From Linnemannia elongata (Eukaryota; Mortierellomycota; Mortierellomycetes; Mortierellales; Mortierellaceae): DNA of 64,000 nt. Below are positions 59,001-64,000 of this stretch, piece by piece. The notes below the pieces were generated by a model that ran no database searches, was not told the DNA's origin, and saw only the letters and a list, made by a program, of their open reading frames with translations. Within the stretch, counting starts at the first letter, position 1, and every line of letters begins with the position of its first letter. A program made the translations under genes and the position numbers. The stretch spans positions 1,178,001-1,242,000 of the forward strand of contig JAXBDG010000018.1 of assembly GCA_036320915.1 (NCBI GenBank), given 5' to 3'.

Positions 59001-62000
59001 GCCGAACACGGTGTTCCTGTTACGCTCTCATCCGGACCGCCGCTGATAATGGTCGATGCCATCGTTGTAGGCGTCAAGTTCTGAGATTCATAGTTGGCCT
59101 GCCCAAAAGCGATCCCGAGATCGAGGTGCGTCCTTCCTGCGTAGGGGATTTCCCGCTTCCGCATGATGTCGAACAACCCTAACAACAAGAATTTGCACAA
59201 GTAGTACTCTGTGTTCTTTTCTACCTCAGCTGACGCAGCAGAGCAAACGTTGTAGTCGTTCCTGTCAGCAATATGGCAGATCTGCTGGTAGAACATACTT
59301 TTGCCCGATCCTCTGGGTCCTGCAACCAGAATGGTGTTCTTGTCGGGTTCTTTCTCCCACGTCTTGATGAACTGAGCAACCCTTTCCCTCTCAGGCTCGT
59401 ACCCAATCGTCTCATCCACCATAATGTCGTCTGGTCGCCGGATCTGCTTCTTGGCGCCGAAATGAACTAGCCTCCAGATACGTATCCGCTGCATCTTGCC
59501 CTTCACAAACTCCTCGCCCATCTCCTCAAACTCACAGAGCCCATCATGGTCCGAAGTACAGGCCTCCTTGGTGGCATCATCACAGACAACGGATTCGGTG
59601 GCGTAGTCAAACTTGAGGATACGAACGGCAATCACAATCGTGTCTCCGACAATGGCCGGATCCCGACGGAACTCGTTCCCAATCATGCTGGTAAAGATGA
59701 CGCCTGTGGCCAACGAGATCTTGAATCCATGGATACCCTCTGCCAAGAGTCTCCGCCGGATTACCCAGGCTGATTTTGCTGCGAACACCGCCTCGCGCTC
59801 ATGTGATCGTGGATAAGGAAGTCCGAATGCGCATAACAGTGTCGCTCCCTTGTCGTCCACTGCGAACTGTTGAATGAAACCTGAGATAGAGTAATGATAA
59901 TGAAGTGTTTTGTTAAGAGACTGTTCGTGTTCTTCATTTGTATTGCGAAGAACAGCAAGCTTCAAAGTATATGGTGTGCCTACCTTCATATTCGGAGGTG
60001 ACTTTGTGAACTTGATAGATTGCCTTTTGACAAGTGTCCAACCCCTCTCGTGTCCATGGCTTAACATCACCGAGACTCACAAAGAGAATCGTAACTGTCC
60101 TGAACTGAGCCGGGAAAGTGTTGTCGGGGTACAGGATAAGTCGATGAATCGCCGACTTGTTAATGTATCTAAATAAAAAAAATAAAAAAAGTAGAAAATA
60201 CATTATAAAAAGTTACAATTAACGCCACCAATTTTACTTTGCTTACCAAGTCAAATGCACTAGGAATAAAACCACCAAAAACTGTCATGCTTACTTGTAG
60301 TAGTGTGGGTTGCTCTCTACGGATGTATTCAGCAGTTTGTCGTTCCTGATACGCCTAAGCAAGGGGTCATCATTGGCTGACTGGATATTCTTCAGAATAA
60401 AGCAATGTCTCCGCTCCTCGTACCAAGGGTAAGCTGTTGGGTTGACAAAGCTCCACGCCGCCGCCGTTATTGTGAGTTCTCCAGCACGCGCCATACCAAG
60501 TGCATCGTCAATCGTCGACATTTGCTCGCCACAAATAGCATACTCTAATCGACCAGTTGTTTGTAGCAAAAGGTTGTCAAGTCCGTTCTCCAGTCCGATG
60601 TCTCCAATAATGATATTCGCTATTGCAAAACATGAAGGAGACAGGTGTCATGAGTGCGCGTTGTTCGTATAAAAGTTAAACCTGTTGGGCCAAGGTTGCA
60701 TCCTATTTAACTCACATATTGGTCCGGCAGACATGGCCATGTGTAGCTGCAGTTCGAAAGAATCCTCCAAGAGATCCTCAGGTGTGATATTCTGCCGATC
60801 ATTCTGTGAGGACGAGTGCGTGAAAAGACTTTTTGCGTTTGAGAAAAAGGATGTCGCGCGGTTGTGTTTTGAGGTTGTCGATCCTGGTCTGCTTGGAGTC
60901 ATCAAAGAATCATCCCACTTCCTGTGGCCACCAGTGATATCGAGGTTGTTGCTAGAGGAAAATTTGTTCGGCATCCCGGATGAGTTATTATTGGTTGGAA
61001 CTGAAGATCGGCGCGTAGTTATACCATTGTTATGGTTGTTGTTGTGATTGCCGTTAGAGTTTGGTCGATTGATGGGCACGCTTAAGAAGGAGCTGGCGCC
61101 GATACTGCCATTTCCACTGATGACTGACGCATTGGTATATGTGTTGTTCCATTGGCTGTTACTGTTTCCACTCTGATTCACGTTTGATGGGAAAAAGTTG
61201 TTGCAGCTTCCGTCATCGTTTCCTCCGAATCCAGAGCCAGTGATTTGGCCGTTCTCGTCGACACTCGGTCCAGACAGTTTTCGGGAAAACTCTTTTTCGG
61301 ATAGGTAAATGCGGTAGTTTGATAGTCGGGCTAAAAGTTCCAGTCCACACTCTACAGCCTTGCGGACCGTGACCTTACTCCTGCGTGATGCTGCAGCAGG
61401 CTCTTCGGTCGTGGGTGAATCCATGGGCGTCAGGTTGTTGGAGTCATCTGTTTGATGGTCATCGCAGACGGGGTCGGCTTGAAATACCACCAAAAGCGCA
61501 TCTCCGAGGAACTTGATTGCAGCAGAGATTGGGGTGCTTTTTGTTAGTAGCCTGCATTCTTACTGCTATAATCAGCATTATAAAAGGCGACCTAACAGGA
61601 GATCGGGAATGAGAATGATAAAATAGACTGGAGAGAAATAGTCTTACTTTGACAACGTCGCCTCCATGGTATTCAATGATGCGGATGGCAAGATCGAAAT
61701 AGGCGCCGATCTGTGAGGAAAGCATTTCCGCACCTACATCGCCCTTTGAGGAGGCTGTACTTGTCATCTAAGGAGAGATATGAGAGATGTGCAGAAAAGA
61801 TGGATGCGGTGGAAGGAGAGGGCAAGCATTAATATAGAAAAAGGATATTTTTTGAGAGCCAGGGCGACAGACAGTATTATTGGAGTTGTCCAGAAAAGGA
61901 TTGGAGGCCGGGTTCATGTTAGGCCAGGTCGAGTTCGGACATATATTCGAAGGCGTTTGTTTTCTTGTATAAGAAGTTGGAAGTGAGAGTGCGATGGGCC

Positions 62001-62514
62001 CATTTCTCTTGGCATAAAATAAAGTTTTTTTTAGAGGAGCAGTGAAGAATGGGGTGGGGTGGTCTGTGTGTAGAGGGAAAGGGAAGGTAAGGATAGTTGT
62101 CTGCTTGATCGTCGATAGAATTGGCCAGTGATATCCACTCTGATATCGGATTGATGGATCAAAAAACGTATGTGAGTGATGGAGATGATGGATATGATGA
62201 ATTACCTGGCTGAAACCGACAATGTCGACCATGAGCACGGCCCCAAACTGCGTGTAGTGGAACGGCATCTCCAGGTTACGGTCCTCCTCGTCATGCAAAC
62301 TGCGCACAAACCTATTTTTTTGTTTTGTTTGGTCAATGTGGGTGTGGTCAGTGCCCTATGCCCTTACTTCGTCCCTTCCTCTTTTTTCGCTTTTTCAGTC
62401 TCATTCATTTCCTTCTTTATGCACATTCATTCGTCACAATGCAACACGCTGTCACACTTGCCTTGACATGTAAGGCGCAATGTTGATGGAGGGTGAGCTA
62501 CTGCCATTGGACAT
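56040..62514 (-). CDS. soluble-type adenylyl cyclase, ADCY10-like (two cyclase domains, P-loop NTPase, helical repeats)
   Basis: Eight exons: 62462-62514, 62206-62311, 61648-61767, 60716-61511, 60295-60619, 59984-60168, 58633-59880, 56040-58540; phases agree, 1,777 residues. C1 cyclase domain: GAVLMVDIVGFSQ gives metal Asp47, and VVK/FLGDALLVVF gives Lys93 and metal Asp97. An Asn/Ser-rich insertion of about 170 residues lies inside C1. C2: RTVTILFVSLGD, then DDKGATLLCAFGLPYPRSHE as in mammalian soluble cyclase; the transition-state Arg is present (about 615) but the usual Asn is Val. A P-loop NTPase follows (GPRGSGKS, 716-723; FEDVQW Walker B) and then about 900 residues of TPR-like helices. 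No membrane segment. It should make cAMP from ATP in the cytosol or organelles. Intron 1 is GC-AG. Confidence 0.9.
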
Positions 62515-62875
62515 TGTGAATGTATGAGAATAAAAGGGAGAATAGCTGGAATAGAGTTGGAATAGAGGGTGGAGTAGGGTTTGTTCCCTCCACGAACTAG
62601 GCGGCCTGTTATTGCTATTGTTGTTGTTCTTTTAGGGTGAAAGAATGCTGCAGGGTCTCCTTTGGTGGGAAGGGGAGGAGTTGTCGAAAAGAAAAGAGAG
62701 GAATGTTGCCACCGGTATATCAACAGCAACACTGGGGCGAAACGAGGTCAAATACAACGATAAAATGTGAACAAGAGTGGGTGAAGAGTCGAGTAGGTGG
62801 GGCGCAAATAATAAGTAGAGAAGATGGGGTGAGACGGAGAAAAGGGAGGAAGAAGAAAGAAGAGAGGAGGGGAAA

Positions 62876-62881
<6 letters not shown>

Positions 62882-62910
<29 letters not shown>
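62882..62910. repeat. AG dinucleotide microsatellite
   Basis: Uninterrupted AG repeat within the purine-rich region. Confidence 0.95.
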
Positions 62911-62914
<4 letters not shown>

Positions 62915-63330
62915 GAGGAAGGGTCAAGGGAAAGGGAATGAATGAGGTTTCAAAAAAGGATTGGAGGAGACGCGGAGGGGGAGGAGAAGGGACAGAGAGG
63001 AGAGGAGAGAGTGGGAGAAAAACGACAAGGATGACAGAGAGACAAAAAAAAAAGATGAGTGACCGATTCAGAGGGAAGAAAGAGATAGATGAAAGGAAAG
63101 GGAAAGGGGGAAGGAAAGAAAAGGCACAACGATAAAGAGATGTATGACTCTAGAGTAGCCAAGTTAAAACAAATGGGGCGAACACGACAGACGACAAAGG
63201 AGCAACAAAGGAGCAAAGGGCGAATGTTATGCAAGTGTGGCAATTGAAATAAAAAATAAAGGAGGCGTGTGAGGTACAAGGAGTGTAGTAGGATACTATG
63301 TTGGATGTGTGTCAAGACAGGATTGAGTCT

Positions 63331-63333
63331 GTC

Positions 63334-63364
<31 letters not shown>
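63331..63364. repeat. TG / TATG microsatellite
   Basis: TG repeat passing into four TATG units. Confidence 0.9.
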
Positions 63365-63366
<2 letters not shown>

Positions 63367-63888
63367 GTCTGCGTAGTATCGTGCATGCAGTTGGGCAAGA
63401 CGCCGCATACCATTCCTCGAGGAGGGAGCATATATAGTCCCAGCTGTTGTTCGTGATACCCAGCGACTCCTTCTCTCTCGTCCCTCTGTCCGTCTCCTCT
63501 GCACGCATCTCCATCTACTAGACGCATATCCTTTCTCCTATGGGCCATGGTCCTGTTGGGACACATTCCTTGTCTCCTGATTGGCTGTCTGTTGGTCTTT
63601 GTCAATTAGATGTTGACGATCGAATACGATATAAGCACGTGACTGTGACGGTGATCACCCTCCAACCCCTCCCACCCCAACACAACAAACAACAAACAAC
63701 CAAAAAAAAAAGAAAAAAAAAAAAAAAAAGTTCTTCTTTCCTTTCTCCCTCTTCTCTTTCTCTTCCTCTTTCTCCTTCTCCTCATCCTTACCCCCTTCCT
63801 TCATCTCTTTTTTGATCTCTCTAATCAGAAAAGATCCTTCTTCCTTCCTCGCTCTCTTTTCTTCTTCCTTTTCACACTTTTAACTACA

Positions 63889-64000
63889 ATGGGTTTCGGT
63901 ATGTTGTTGATCAGCCTTATTTCCTCCATCACACACTCACTCACTTGACATAACATCCCCTTCGCCACCCTAATCGATAACAGTGGCACCAACTTTCTTT
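63889..64000 (+). CDS. start of a plus-strand gene leaving the window
   Basis: ATG at 63889 in good context (ACTACAATGGG) opens a 10-nt exon to 63898, with donor GTATGT. An acceptor (GATAACAG) at 63983 starts the next exon in matching phase 1, and the visible product is MGFVAPTFF. The dense CT tract right before the ATG is typical of highly expressed fungal genes. Too little is visible to name it. Confidence 0.65.

Larger units (their letters stand above)
62515..63888. other. intergenic region, purine-rich then pyrimidine-rich
   Basis: 62640-63140 is strongly purine-rich on the plus strand, as expected for the promoter of the minus-strand cyclase. 63680-63885 is poly(A) followed by a dense pyrimidine tract directly before the plus-strand ATG at 63889. 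A TATATA motif lies near 63430. Two microsatellites are listed separately. No gene seen. Confidence 0.55.

Noticed and set aside
1..64000. tRNA genes, CRISPR arrays, operons, ribosome binding sites
   Set aside because: No complete tRNA cloverleaf or paired A/B box was noticed by eye (a tRNAscan run would decide); the other classes are not expected in fungal nuclear DNA and none was seen.

Overview
The window is nuclear DNA of a filamentous fungus, most likely an early-diverging one (Mucoromycota, probably Mortierellomycotina). This placement is an inference from family content and gene style; no marker phylogeny was run. Genes are split by many short GT-AG introns (mostly about 70-120 bp), promoters carry pyrimidine-rich tracts and occasional TATA boxes, and the protein set is typically fungal: alternative NADH dehydrogenase, Syt1-type Arf exchange factor, FUSC/ArAE exporter, F-box/LRR remnants. 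Exon coordinates given here were assembled by hand from splice consensus, reading-frame continuity and protein similarity. All junctions marked as in phase were checked arithmetically.

Layout. 1-602: end of a tail-anchored protein gene. 2.4-3.2 kb: small secreted protein. 3.4-16.5 kb: a locus with two pirin genes (7.0 and 13.8 kb), a mitochondrial type II NADH dehydrogenase (8.2-11.0 kb), a small membrane protein (12.4-12.9 kb), and members of an unrecognised multi-pass membrane family. That family has intact genes at 3.5-5.0, 14.9-16.5 and 21.1-22.5 kb, a decayed copy at 5.6-6.9 kb and an exon remnant at 44.3-44.8 kb. 17.1-20.7 kb is decayed: a pogo/Tigger-like transposon with a 104-bp-arm palindrome inside it, then an F-box/LRR pseudogene. 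24.9-30.5 kb holds a serine beta-lactamase-like protein, a BSD-domain protein and a WBP4-type spliceosomal zinc-finger protein whose ATG is split by an intron. 31.8-33.3 kb holds two tandem, identically 5'-truncated LINE copies with poly(A) tails, inserted in the 3' end of a stray large-subunit rDNA fragment. 33.4-43.9 kb: a divergent pair, PMS1 mismatch-repair endonuclease (-) and a Sec7-PH Arf exchange factor (+). 44.8-52.4 kb: a giant FUSC-family transporter (-). 52.8-55.6 kb: a TM9/EMP70 nonaspanin (-). 56.0-62.5 kb: a 1,777-residue soluble-type adenylyl cyclase (ADCY10-like architecture, -). 63.9 kb: the first exons of a + strand gene leaving the window.

The genes do not form one pathway. 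Shared themes are membrane traffic (Arf GEF, TM9), membrane transport (FUSC), genome maintenance and RNA processing (PMS1, WBP4), respiration (NDE) and cAMP signalling. The observations most worth following are the soluble adenylyl cyclase, the LINE/rDNA arrangement, the repeated membrane-protein family with its pseudogenes, the palindrome inside the transposon, and a run of very small first coding exons.
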